DNA of 64,000 bases from Paenibacillus etheri (GTDB taxonomy: Bacteria > Bacillota > Bacilli > Paenibacillales > Paenibacillaceae): contig NZ_LCZJ02000033.1 of NCBI RefSeq assembly GCF_001012825.1, positions 528,065 to 592,064 on the forward strand. Reading direction: 5' to 3'. The stretch's first letter is position 1. Every line of letters begins with the position of its first letter. This document shows positions 9,203-16,512 of the stretch, piece by piece. The notes beneath the pieces are model-generated. The model made no database searches. It saw only the letters and a program-made list of their open reading frames with translations, and was not told where the DNA came from. The translations under genes and the position numbers were made by a program.

Positions 9203-9421
9203 CTTACCGTCACTACCCCTTTCTATAAAGAAGCGCACATCTAATACGAGCTAGTAGTAAGTTTACTAGAAAAAATGTCACGAAGCAATGAACTTTATAC
9301 AAAATTAGGGCTAAACCTCTTACAACGGAATGTCATCATTTGCTCTAAGCAACTTGATTGCGATACAATGCATATAGATTAATAAATCATACATAGTCTA
9401 TGATGCAACAGCTTCGTAGCT

Positions 9422-9668
9422 AGTTTTACGCGACGATATTTCAAGCGGAGCCTGTGCTTCGTAAAACTAAGTGTATGCTTACGATGTGAGTTTTACGCGA
9501 TGTTATTTCAAGCGGAGCCTGTGCTTCGTAAAACTAAGCGTATGCTTCCGATGTGAGTTTTACGCGATGTTATTTCAAGCGGAGCCTGTGCTTCGTAAAA
9601 CTAAGTGTATGCTTACGATGTGAGTTTTACGCGATGTTATTTCAAGCGGAGCTATGCTTCGTAAAACT
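9422..9668 (+). repeat. Four tandem 67-bp hairpin units in the hemQ leader
   Basis: Units begin at 9422, 9489, 9556 and 9623, exactly 67 bp apart. Each is a 46-47-bp hairpin with perfect arms AGTTTTACG / CGTAAAACT, then a 20-bp linker containing GTATGCTTACGATGTG. The last unit lacks the linker and runs straight into the hemQ ribosome site (TTTTAAGGAG). The units differ by only a few bases. Members of the same family precede the genes at 22469 and 42294. The array has no stop codon in the hemQ frame, which falsely lengthens that reading frame to 9553. Confidence 0.9.
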
Positions 9669-9684
9669 TTTAAGGAGTGAGATC

Positions 9685-10437
9685 ATGAACGAAGCCGCTA
9701 TGACACTGGAAGGCTGGTATGCATTGCATGACTTCCGCTCACTGAACTGGACCGCATGGACGGCAGCAGATGATGAAGAACGTGCCGTTGCTCTGGAAGA
9801 ATTACATGCTTTTATGCAGGAATGGAGCCCTGTCGAAGAGGCTAAACAAGGCAGCTCCGCGGTATATTCCATCGTTGGCCAGAAGGCCGATTTCGTAATG
9901 ATGTTCTTGCGCGAAAGCTTAGAAGATCTGAACCAGCTTGAGACGGCCTTTAACAAAATCGCTTTTGCTCAATATACAACTAAAGCCTATTCCTACGTAA
10001 GTATTGTTGAATTAAGCAATTACCTTGCGGGTGGCAGCGATGGCAGTGATCCTATGCAGAATCCGCATGTTATCGCACGTCTAAAACCTGTTTTGCCGCA
10101 AGCGAAGCATATTTGCTTCTATCCAATGAACAAGAAACGCGAGCTCGCCGATAACTGGTACATGCTTGATATGGATAAACGCCGGGAGCTGATGGCTTCT
10201 CACGGATTAATCGGACGTGGTTATGCTGGTAAGGTGAAACAGATTATTACCGGCTCCGTAGGTTTTGATGATTGGGAATGGGGCGTAACCCTGTTCGCTG
10301 AAGATCCATTACAGTTCAAGAAGTTGGTCTACGAAATGCGCTTTGACGAAGTTAGTGCTCGCTACGGCGAATTCGGACCTTTCTATGTCGGCAACCTGCT
10401 GACTGAGGATTCTTTTGAAGAAATGCTCAAGTTGTAG
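9685..10437 (+). CDS. hemQ: Coproheme decarboxylase HemQ (chlorite dismutase family)
   Basis: Last enzyme of the coproporphyrin-dependent heme pathway of Gram-positives: converts coproheme III to heme b with peroxide. 250 residues, the family's length. Key residues are visible: the catalytic tyrosine in FYPMNK (Tyr146) and the proximal heme histidine in MASHGLIGR (His173); the C-terminal FGPFYVGNL block is also typical. Start ATG at 9685, 9 nt after AAGGAGTG; the reading frame extends upstream into the tandem repeat array but that part is not a credible protein. Heme made here feeds CtaB and CtaA, encoded elsewhere in the window. Confidence 0.95.
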   Translation: MNEAAMTLEGWYALHDFRSLNWTAWTAADDEERAVALEELHAFMQEWSPVEEAKQGSSAVYSIVGQKADFVMMFLRESLEDLNQLETAFNKIAFAQYTTKAYSYVSIVELSNYLAGGSDGSDPMQNPHVIARLKPVLPQAKHICFYPMNKKRELADNWYMLDMDKRRELMASHGLIGRGYAGKVKQIITGSVGFDDWEWGVTLFAEDPLQFKKLVYEMRFDEVSARYGEFGPFYVGNLLTEDSFEEMLKL

Positions 10438-10445
10438 TACCAAGA

Positions 10446-10485
10446 AGAAACGGGTACCGTCCTTTTAGGGACGGTACCCGTTTCT
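10446..10485. terminator. Strong hairpin after hemQ (AGAAACGG family, copy 2)
   Basis: Perfect 17-bp arms AGAAACGGGTACCGTCC and their complement around a TTTTAG loop. It may end hemQ, but no T-run follows; its first bases match the element at 8761, so it may be a mobile palindrome co-opted as a terminator. Confidence 0.6.
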
Positions 10486-10537
10486 GTGAGAGATAGAAGG
10501 ATAAATTATAGTGTGAAACATATACATTCTTATATTT

Positions 10538-10583
10538 AAAAAAGGGTGAGTCTCCAGATCTTTATGGAGAACTCACCCTTTTT
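10538..10583. terminator. Bidirectional terminator between hemQ and the 85-residue gene
   Basis: AAAAAGGGTGAGT...CCA and TGG...ACTCACCCTTTTT form a long stem with A and T runs on either side. Confidence 0.85.
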
Positions 10584-10610
10584 AAATGCTATAACGAAAA
10601 TTCCTGTTAC

Positions 10611-10868
10611 CTAATCCTCTTCGCTGTCATCTTCATCATCACGCAGACTTTCCAAATATTCAGCCGTAGCCCGGTCACGTGCACGCCCTTTTTCCTTTAA
10701 GCGTTCAATGCCAGGAAGAATGAGCAGATCTATTTCCTTTTGGACAACATATGCTAGATCGTACTGATTCTGATCCTCCAGATAAGATCCAACCTCAATC
10801 AGTCCGTTATACCGGTCCAATTCTTCACGGGTCAGCAGTCCACGCACCTGCACGCTGCAGTGACGCAT
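10611..10868 (-). CDS. Conserved hypothetical protein, acidic tail
   Basis: Eighty-five residues, predicted soluble and mostly helical, ending in a strongly acidic run (RDDEDDSEED). I do not recognise the family. The ATG begins one base after the stop of the NADH dehydrogenase gene, so translation is probably coupled and the pair forms one operon ending at the terminator at 10538-10583. Its proximity suggests an accessory role to that dehydrogenase, but nothing in the sequence shows it. Confidence 0.7.
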   Translation of the reverse strand: MRHCSVQVRGLLTREELDRYNGLIEVGSYLEDQNQYDLAYVVQKEIDLLILPGIERLKEKGRARDRATAEYLESLRDDEDDSEED

Positions 10869-10869
10869 C

Positions 10870-12063
10870 TTATAAGAATCTTCCTTTTTTCAGAACCAGC
10901 GGAATCCCACCGATAATGAACAAGTAGCGCATATCCACAACTTTTTTCAATTGAGCTGCGGTCCAGCCCTTGTATGTTTTGCTGCCAACTACAGCAATCC
11001 CTTGACCTTTGCCTAGTGAAGCTACTGTTCCTTTATTGCTGAATGCGAATTTCTTTGGTTGTTGATTACGAATCGCAGCCACCAAATTATGTGCACAGCA
11101 CTCTCCCTGTTGCATAGCAATTTGTGCTGTTGGCGGGTAAGGACGTCCTTCTGGGTTAATCATCAAGGAGCCGTCTCCAATAATGAAGATATTGTCTTGG
11201 CCTGGTGCACGTAAATATTCATCTACCTTCACACGTCCACGCATAGCTTCAAATCCTGCAGCTTCAATCAGACGATTTCCGCGAATTCCGCCTGTCCAGA
11301 CAATTGTAGAAGCTTTAATCTCTTCGCCTGATGCCAGAATTACACCGTTTGGTAGACATTCCTTGATCGCAACGCCCATTTTAAATGTAACACCCTTCTT
11401 AGTGAGCAGGTTCATCGCATACTCAACAAGTTCAGGAGCAAATCCAGGTAGAGCTGTTGGAGCAGCTTCTATGTTATATATATTTACCATGCTTGGATCA
11501 ACGTCAAATTCTTTGCACAATCCAGGGATGCGGTCAGCTAATTCGGCCACAAACTCAATTCCGCTAAAGCCGGCACCACCGACTACGAAATTAATATGCT
11601 CCTGAGCATTGTTCTCGTTCTTGTATTTAGCAAATTGATACTCAATATGTTCACGAATCAAACGAACAGAGTTGATGCTCCGGATCGTCAGTGCGTATTT
11701 ATCAAGTCCTGGAATACCGAATGTTTCAGGCTCTCCGCCCAAAGCAATGACGAGATAGTCATACGAAAGAGTACCATCCTCCAAAATAATCTTTTTCTGC
11801 TGGGTACGAATTTCCTGAACAGATGACTTAACGAGATCGATCTTGAATTCATCGATTAATTTAGAAATAGACACCCGAGTGTGTTCAATACTATCCGTAC
11901 CTGCGGCAGGCATATGTAGATGGGTAGTAAAATAGTGGTACTCGTGACGGTTTACGAGCGTGACATCCGCTTCATTATAGTTCAAAGCCTTCTGTAAGCG
12001 CTGTGCGGTCAAAATACCCCCATAGCCCGCGCCTAAGATTACGATTTTGGGAATACTACTCAT
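10870..12063 (-). CDS. yumB: Type II NADH dehydrogenase-like protein (YumB family)
   Basis: Flavoprotein of 397 residues that in the family passes electrons from NADH to menaquinone without pumping protons. N-terminal FAD-binding GAGYGG at about 11-16, a second Rossmann motif VVGGAGFSGIE near 160, and the quinone-reductase signature around PPTAQIAMQQGE with IIGDGS upstream. Start chosen at MSSIPKIV: ATG at 12063 follows GGAAGGAG; the longer frame to 12171 has no ribosome site. Next to a TrxR-like ferredoxin reductase (yumC) and a YuiB-like gene, as in Bacillus. Followed without a gap by a small acidic protein gene. Confidence 0.88.
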   Translation of the reverse strand: MSSIPKIVILGAGYGGILTAQRLQKALNYNEADVTLVNRHEYHYFTTHLHMPAAGTDSIEHTRVSISKLIDEFKIDLVKSSVQEIRTQQKKIILEDGTLSYDYLVIALGGEPETFGIPGLDKYALTIRSINSVRLIREHIEYQFAKYKNENNAQEHINFVVGGAGFSGIEFVAELADRIPGLCKEFDVDPSMVNIYNIEAAPTALPGFAPELVEYAMNLLTKKGVTFKMGVAIKECLPNGVILASGEEIKASTIVWTGGIRGNRLIEAAGFEAMRGRVKVDEYLRAPGQDNIFIIGDGSLMINPEGRPYPPTAQIAMQQGECCAHNLVAAIRNQQPKKFAFSNKGTVASLGKGQGIAVVGSKTYKGWTAAQLKKVVDMRYLFIIGGIPLVLKKGRFL

Positions 12064-12281
12064 GTTCCGGCTCCTTCCAAGAGGTAAATCTGTCTTTGTA
12101 TTTTTTATTGAAACAATGTACGGTCCTTTTTGTGAATTTATACACTTATATTTAGAAGAAATTCCAATCAAACTTAAAGGATTTCTAAATTGACCATATC
12201 CATTGTAAACCTTAGTGTATTATTAATCAAACATTAAAATACTAAAAAACGTCACATCTTATTGTGTTCTAAAGTCTTTCT

Positions 12282-12310
12282 TTGCAGGTATGTGTCACAA
12301 TGTTTATAAT
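12282..12310 (+). promoter_or_regulatory. Sigma-A promoter of yumC
   Basis: TTGCAG (12282-12287), 17-bp spacer, TATAAT (12305-12310), about 57 bp before the GTG start. The divergent gap 12064-12366 holds no other feature I can support. Confidence 0.65.
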
Positions 12311-12366
12311 AAGAAAGAATACAAGTATGGCAAAATGAATATATCAACTCGGAGGTGTAATATCCC

Positions 12367-13368
12367 GTGACACAAGAGCAATCCGGCGTTCCTATGAGCG
12401 ACCTTTTAATCATAGGTGGCGGTCCAGCTGGCATGTTTGCCGCATTTTACGGTGGGATGCGTCAGGCATCAGTAACACTTATTGAAAGTATGCCCCAATT
12501 GGGAGGACAACTTGCTGCACTTTATCCTGAAAAATACATTTATGATGTAGCAGGTTTCCCAAAAGTAACTGCACAAGAATTGGTTGACAACCTGACACGG
12601 CAAATGGATATGTTCCAATCGAATATCCGGCTGGAGGAGAAAGTAATTTCTGTTCAGAAACGGGACGAACGCCATTTTGTAGTTACAACTGATGTAGCAG
12701 AATATCACAGTAAAGCTATTATCATTACAGCTGGCGTAGGTGCTTTTGAACCTCGTCGTTTAGAGCTGCCAGACGCAGGACGGTTTGAAAAAGCCAACCT
12801 CCATTATTTCGTAAATGATTTAAATGCCTTTAAAGATAAAAAAGTTCTGATTAGCGGTGGTGGTGATTCCGCAGTAGACTGGGCACTAATGCTGGAACCA
12901 ATCGCGGAGCAAGTAACCCTGATTCACCGCCGGGATAAATTCCGTGCGCATGAGCACAGTGTAGAGAATCTGATGGCTTCCAAAGTTAACGTAATTACAC
13001 CTACTGAAATTACAGAACTGCATGGTGACGAGTTTATTACTAAGGTTACCTTATCCCATATCAAGACCAAGGAAACGCAAGAAATCGAAGTCGACAGTGT
13101 AATCGTCAATTTCGGATTTGTTTCCTCTCTGGGGCCTATTGCAGAGTGGGGTATCGACATTGAAGGAAACTCCATTGTCGTTGACTCACGTATGGAAACG
13201 AGCATTCCAGGAATCTTTGCTGCCGGTGATATCACAACTTATCCAGGTAAGCTGAAGCTAATTGCTGTAGGATTCGGCGAAGCCCCAACGGCTGTGAATA
13301 ACGCAAAAGTCTACATCGATCCAGAAGCCAAGCTTTCACCAGGACACAGCAGTAATATGAAACTCTAA
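12367..13368 (+). CDS. yumC: Ferredoxin--NADP+ reductase, thioredoxin reductase-like (YumC)
   Basis: FAD-dependent reductase of 333 residues that transfers electrons between NADPH and ferredoxin or flavodoxin. FAD motif GGGPAG at 18-23, NADPH motif [11 protein letters not shown] near 160, and the C-terminal FAD-contact block [22 protein letters not shown]. The redox-active CxxC of true thioredoxin reductases is absent from the NADPH domain (the region reads GDSAVDW without cysteines), which places it in the bacterial TrxR-like FNR group. GTG start after GGAGGTG. Ends at a convergent terminator facing sda. Confidence 0.92.
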   Translation: MTQEQSGVPMSDLLIIGGGPAGMFAAFYGGMRQASVTLIESMPQLGGQLAALYPEKYIYDVAGFPKVTAQELVDNLTRQMDMFQSNIRLEEKVISVQKRDERHFVVTTDVAEYHSKAIIITAGVGAFEPRRLELPDAGRFEKANLHYFVNDLNAFKDKKVLISGGGDSAVDWALMLEPIAEQVTLIHRRDKFRAHEHSVENLMASKVNVITPTEITELHGDEFITKVTLSHIKTKETQEIEVDSVIVNFGFVSSLGPIAEWGIDIEGNSIVVDSRMETSIPGIFAAGDITTYPGKLKLIAVGFGEAPTAVNNAKVYIDPEAKLSPGHSSNMKL

Positions 13369-13384
13369 TTCTACCTACTACAAT

Positions 13385-13440
13385 AAAAAAGGGTATTCTG
13401 ATAGGCCTATCAATAGCAGCCTATCAGGATACCCTTTTAT
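13385..13440. terminator. Bidirectional terminator between yumC and sda
   Basis: AAAAGGGTATtCTGATAGG and CCTATCAGgATACCCTTTT pair over about 18 bp with A and T runs outside. Confidence 0.85.
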
Positions 13441-13498
13441 GTTTGTGACTCGCGGTTTATTTATATGTAGCCAGCTACAAAGTTATACTTTGCGCTCT

Positions 13499-13651
13499 TT
13501 AATGAAGAACCGCATGAACTGGAGAGTGTAAGTTGCGTTTGCGAATCTCAACGAGTAGAAGAGCGATGAAATCATGCTCTAGTTGCAGTTCTATCGCTCT
13601 ATGGTAAGAGTCTAGAAGCATCTCATCTGACAATTCAACCATAACGTTCAT
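13499..13651 (-). CDS. sda: Sporulation histidine kinase inhibitor Sda
   Basis: Fifty-residue checkpoint protein. The core LSDEMLLDSYHRAIELQLEH, then FIALLLVEIRKR, matches the helical hairpin of Sda, which binds the dimerisation domain of KinA and stops phosphorelay flow to Spo0A while replication is ongoing. Two starts are possible, MNVMVELS (used here) or MVELS three codons later; an AAAGG lies close upstream. The region immediately upstream carries several DnaA boxes, the same regulatory logic as in Bacillus subtilis, where DnaA activates sda. Missing from automated frame lists because it is short. Confidence 0.88.
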   Translation of the reverse strand: MNVMVELSDEMLLDSYHRAIELQLEHDFIALLLVEIRKRNLHSPVHAVLH

Positions 13652-13718
13652 CTACCTTTCCTGTATTTGGATCTAAATCTATCATATCAAACTATCATTT
13701 TTCGAACAAGCGTTCGTG

Positions 13719-13818
13719 TTATCCACAAGTACATGTGGAAATCCTGTGTATAATATGTGCGTAAGCGTTACAAAGGTGATAACTGCACAGTGGAATATGG
13801 GGATAATAGTTATACACA
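13719..13818. promoter_or_regulatory. Cluster of DnaA boxes upstream of sda
   Basis: Three perfect TTATNCACA boxes: TTATCCACA at 13719-13727 (plus), TTATACACA at 13745-13753 (minus) and at 13810-13818 (plus). A one-mismatch box TTATCCCCA lies at 13798-13806 (minus). The second and third boxes sit in a 13-bp inverted repeat (ATCCTGTGTATAA at 13741 and TTATACACAGGAT at 13810). The cluster lies 70-170 bp upstream of sda in the gap 13652-13956. Confidence 0.85.
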
Positions 13819-13956
13819 GGATTGAACCACTTGTATACAGCTAAAAATATATTTTTATTGTAAATAAATTACAATATGATTCGCCCCAAAAGAACGCAAC
13901 TAAACGCAATTTTATCTTACTACTCTATTATCGTCAATTCTAAAATATTTGTTAAT

Positions 13957-14619
13957 TTACTGAGGTCTTGTATTAACTTCCAGAATCCATATTTTACCTG
14001 AATAATCCACGGCATAATCAAAACCCAGTTCACCTATTCCCGGGAAGTGCCGCTCCATTAGTTCGATACATACAAGCGTTAGTCTGCGCATCTCTGCTTT
14101 CTTCGCCGAAGCTTTAATTCGAGGCAACGATCTGCGAAGTCCTTCTCGACAAGAAAGCATCGTGCCCCCTTTACATAAATTCGTTACGAACAGACCAGGT
14201 CTAGCCAGTCTCCCTACCATGGAGCGAAACTCCCAAACAGCACCATTTTTCACTACTTTAACCCGATAATCAATAGGACGCCCACCAATTCTGGCGAGAG
14301 AAATCCCCTGTTGAATCAAATATCTACGTCTGACCTTGACGAAATGGAGCGCACGTCTCATGGATTTAAAGTCTTTGTAAATTCGAGTTCTGTCCATATA
14401 AGTGAATCCATAACCTCGATTATCCCGAAACACTTTGATTACACCGTAACCTCCGCCGCCAACTATAGGTTTAATAACAACATTTCCGTATCTCCGGAGC
14501 ATGGCTAACAGTGAGTCAGCCGAATACACCCTCGTCATTGGTATATAATGAGAAACCCTCGAGTCACTGAGCAATGCTTCTGTCTTTAACCATTTGCTAG
14601 CTAATTGTCTTCCCGACAT
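13957..14619 (-). CDS. YheC/YheD-family ATP-grasp protein
   Basis: ATP-grasp-fold protein of 220 residues related to the spore-coat-associated YheC/YheD proteins. Seen are the glycine-rich nucleotide loop KPIVGGGGYGVIKV near residue 51, an RVKVVKNGAVWEF strand block, and the terminal metal-ligand segment GFDYAVDYSGKIWILEVNTRPQ, where the chain stops just after the motif. It is shorter than the 350-450 residues of full YheC/D, lacking an N-terminal domain and C-terminal tail; such short forms are common in Paenibacillus, so it is probably intact. ATG start with GGGAGGGAAAGG. Substrate unknown. Confidence 0.8.
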   Translation of the reverse strand: MSGRQLASKWLKTEALLSDSRVSHYIPMTRVYSADSLLAMLRRYGNVVIKPIVGGGGYGVIKVFRDNRGYGFTYMDRTRIYKDFKSMRRALHFVKVRRRYLIQQGISLARIGGRPIDYRVKVVKNGAVWEFRSMVGRLARPGLFVTNLCKGGTMLSCREGLRRSLPRIKASAKKAEMRRLTLVCIELMERHFPGIGELGFDYAVDYSGKIWILEVNTRPQ

Positions 14620-14948
14620 CGTCCTTTCCCTCCCTTCACATTCCAGCCTACCCTATACATTACTCAGAAAAGGTCCCGCCCTCTTGTATGATTGTCCGTG
14701 TAGGAAGAGGCTCTTAGCAAAAAGGGCTTAGAGCTTGTATCGACAACAATCTCAACTTGCATGGTTAGAGTGCAGATTTTGAAGAATCTTATCTCTGAGC
14801 ATTCGACATTTTAATCGTAATGGATGAGTTCACTATAACTAGAATAATATTCAAAATCGTTGTATTATTAATAGCGGTTACATTTCCGATTCTAAATTTA
14901 TAATTATGACTTAGAGGCTCGCTAAAAAAAGCGCGGGGAGGGCTCGGA
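14620..14948. other. Intergenic region, one weak hairpin
   Basis: No gene seen. GCTCTTAGC and GCTTAGAGC (14710-14734) could form a stem with one mismatch; no T-run. The region also provides the promoters of the divergent genes on each side, which I could not place with confidence. Confidence 0.5.
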
Positions 14949-15158
14949 ATGGCTCAGTTTTTCGAGGTTTTATATTGGGTGGCCATGCTTGGGATGTCCA
15001 TCGTATTGGCTGGAACAACTATACTGATCTGCGCTATTGGCTTTAAATTCATCAAAGACAGACGCAGAGCATTGGGTGCTGGCTGTATTGCCTTTTCCCT
15101 TGGAGCCGCAGCGCTCATCGTGTTTATGATTAATTACAAGTTCATTATTCCGGCCTAG
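14949..15158 (+). CDS. Small two-span membrane protein, unknown
   Basis: Sixty-nine residues with two hydrophobic helices (about 8-33 and 42-64) joined by a short basic loop KFIKDRRR, predicting both ends outside and the loop in the cytoplasm. ATG start with GGGGAGGG 7 nt upstream and a clean terminator after the stop, so a real single-gene unit. I do not recognise the family. Confidence 0.75.
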   Translation: MAQFFEVLYWVAMLGMSIVLAGTTILICAIGFKFIKDRRRALGAGCIAFSLGAAALIVFMINYKFIIPA

Positions 15159-15177
15159 TTGGACTCAGGAACAAACA

Positions 15178-15212
15178 AAAGCCCTCTCGCGGAATTCCGT
15201 CGGAGGGCTTTC
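15178..15212. terminator. Terminator after the 69-residue membrane protein
   Basis: AAAGCCCTC and GAGGGCTTT, perfect 9-bp stem with a 16-nt loop; A and T runs on both sides so it can also serve the convergent GNAT gene. Confidence 0.75.
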
Positions 15213-15225
15213 GTTTGTATATCAC

Positions 15226-15678
15226 TCATATATCTTGCGAAAGACGGATCATATCGACTACCTTAATTCCATTTTCAACAATCTCTTCACTGTAATGTCT
15301 AATAAAAAAGTCTCTATCGATTCCGATAATTCTAAATCCACATTTCTGATAAAGAGCCAATTGTCCTACACTAGAATTCCCCGTACCCACTTCAATCGTC
15401 TTCGCACCAAGTAATCTCGCATTCTCAATCGCATGATAAACTAGCTGCTTTCCTATCCCTTTACTTTGCTGATTCTCATCAACGGCTATATTCACTAGCT
15501 CCACAGTCTCAGGTCTCGTTTGTAGCAAAACATAGACACCGATAATGCAATTTTCCACTTCAGCTACAAAACATTGGCCTCTTTTTAAATACGCTTCAAC
15601 AAGACTTGGGGAAGGATCGGCTAATAATAACAATTGCAAGGGAGGTTGTTCTTTTGCGTTTAATTTCCTAATTAGCAT
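15226..15678 (-). CDS. GNAT family N-acetyltransferase
   Basis: 150-residue acetyl-CoA-dependent acyltransferase. The pyrophosphate-binding signature is QQSKGIGKQL in the segment VDENQQSKGIGKQL at about 74-87, with the preceding beta strand VELVNIAV and the following helix HAIENARLLGAKTIEV as in the fold. The acceptor substrate cannot be read from sequence. ATG start; upstream lies the terminator of erpA, so it has its own promoter or reads through. Confidence 0.85.
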   Translation of the reverse strand: MLIRKLNAKEQPPLQLLLLADPSPSLVEAYLKRGQCFVAEVENCIIGVYVLLQTRPETVELVNIAVDENQQSKGIGKQLVYHAIENARLLGAKTIEVGTGNSSVGQLALYQKCGFRIIGIDRDFFIRHYSEEIVENGIKVVDMIRLSQDI

Positions 15679-15713
15679 GCTTAGATCTCCTTGTGATGAC
15701 TTTTGTCATTGAA

Positions 15714-15765
15714 AAATAAAAAAGCCTCCAAGCCCGTGTTGTAGAACTCAACATGGGGCTTGGAG
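15714..15765 (-). terminator. Terminator after erpA
   Basis: Minus strand CTCCAAGCCCCATGTTG / CAACACGGGCTTGGAG, about 15 bp with one mismatch, then GCTTTTTTATTTTT. Confidence 0.8.
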
Positions 15766-15779
15766 ACATAACGTCGTAA

Positions 15780-16139
15780 TTAGCAAGGCTCTTCGTTCGG
15801 TTTCCCTGCATCCAAAGCGGTCCGGAAGCTTGAGCCGCAGCCGCAGGTTGCAGTAGCGTTCGGGTTATTAATGGTGAAGCCACCAGTCATGCCGGATTCT
15901 TCAAAGTCGATTTCGAGACCATCCAGGTAACGAAGATTCTCTTTCTCCACAACAACCTTCATCTCTTGAATGTCCATATATACGTCCTGATCGCTTTCAT
16001 TATCATCAAAGCCCATAGCGTAAGAGAATCCACTGCAGCCGCCGGGCGTTACTCCAATACGGAGGAACATGTTCGGCACTTCTTGTTCAGCAAGCATCGC
16101 CTTTAATTGTTCTGCTGCCTTTTCGCTAATATTAATCAT
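15780..16139 (-). CDS. erpA: A-type Fe-S cluster carrier (HesB/IscA, YutM/ErpA-like)
   Basis: 119-residue carrier that receives Fe-S clusters from a scaffold and passes them to apo-proteins such as LipA. The three cluster cysteines are present: Cys35 in GGCSGFSY and Cys99/Cys101 in CGCGSSF. The C-terminal GKPNEEPC extension with a terminal cysteine resembles Bacillus YutM (GKPEEC). Two adjacent starts exist; the second ATG at 16139 is 8 nt after AGGAGG, whereas the first at 16145 is only 2 nt away. The NifU-like scaffold at 19134 is a likely partner. Confidence 0.9.
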   Translation of the reverse strand: MINISEKAAEQLKAMLAEQEVPNMFLRIGVTPGGCSGFSYAMGFDDNESDQDVYMDIQEMKVVVEKENLRYLDGLEIDFEESGMTGGFTINNPNATATCGCGSSFRTALDAGKPNEEPC

Positions 16140-16332
16140 GATCATATCCTCCTAAAAATTAGACTGACTTCACAAGAAAAAACTTATGTTTAAGAGACCT
16201 TGCGGTCAAAAGTTACTTTCTTAAAAATATATACTTAATAAACTCAGTATAACCGACTATTCCATTACCCTCAAGTCACAACTGCCTTATGCTTGACCTG
16301 CCACACCAAAATAAACCATCCATATCCAGCTG

Positions 16333-16361
16333 TTGATCCCCTTATAAGAGAGGTTTATAAT
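16333..16361 (+). promoter_or_regulatory. Sigma-A promoter of mqnE
   Basis: TTGATC (16333-16338), 17-bp spacer, perfect TATAAT (16356-16361). Transcription should start near 16368, giving a leader of about 145 nt. Confidence 0.75.
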
Positions 16362-16367
16362 AAGGAA

Positions 16368-16512
16368 GGCAAACATAAGTAAAAATTCGGAAATTTGTCA
16401 CGGAGGCTAAACCTCCGCTTTATTTTCATGAATGAACAGCTACCGTCTGGGTAAGTCTGGGAATTAACTGCGGGCAATAGCCCCCGTAAAACTTTCAGGA
16501 GGAATTCATAAT
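16368..16512 (+). promoter_or_regulatory. Structured mRNA leader of mqnE, unclassified
   Basis: About 145 nt between the predicted transcript start and the ATG. Stem-loops visible: AAATT-CGG-AAATTT, CGGAGG-CTAAA-CCTCCG (16400-16416), TACC-GTCT-GGGTA (16441-16453) and GGGC-AATA-GCCC (about 16472-16484). The last bases before the ribosome site are CGTAAAACTTTCAGGAGG. I cannot match it to a known riboswitch class. Confidence 0.5.

Noticed and set aside
9422-9668. CRISPR-like array
   Set aside because: The spacing is regular but the segments between the hairpins are also near-identical; there are no unique spacers and no cas genes.
9553-9684. N-terminal extension of HemQ through the repeat array
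   Set aside because: The extra 44 residues are translated from the hairpin repeats; a ribosome site lies directly before the internal ATG at 9685 and HemQ then has its normal length.
16368-16512. c-di-GMP-I or ZTP riboswitch before mqnE
   Set aside because: Only short fragments match; the GACGCAAAGC core (c-di-GMP-I) and the CCACCGGGGAG core (ZTP) are missing.
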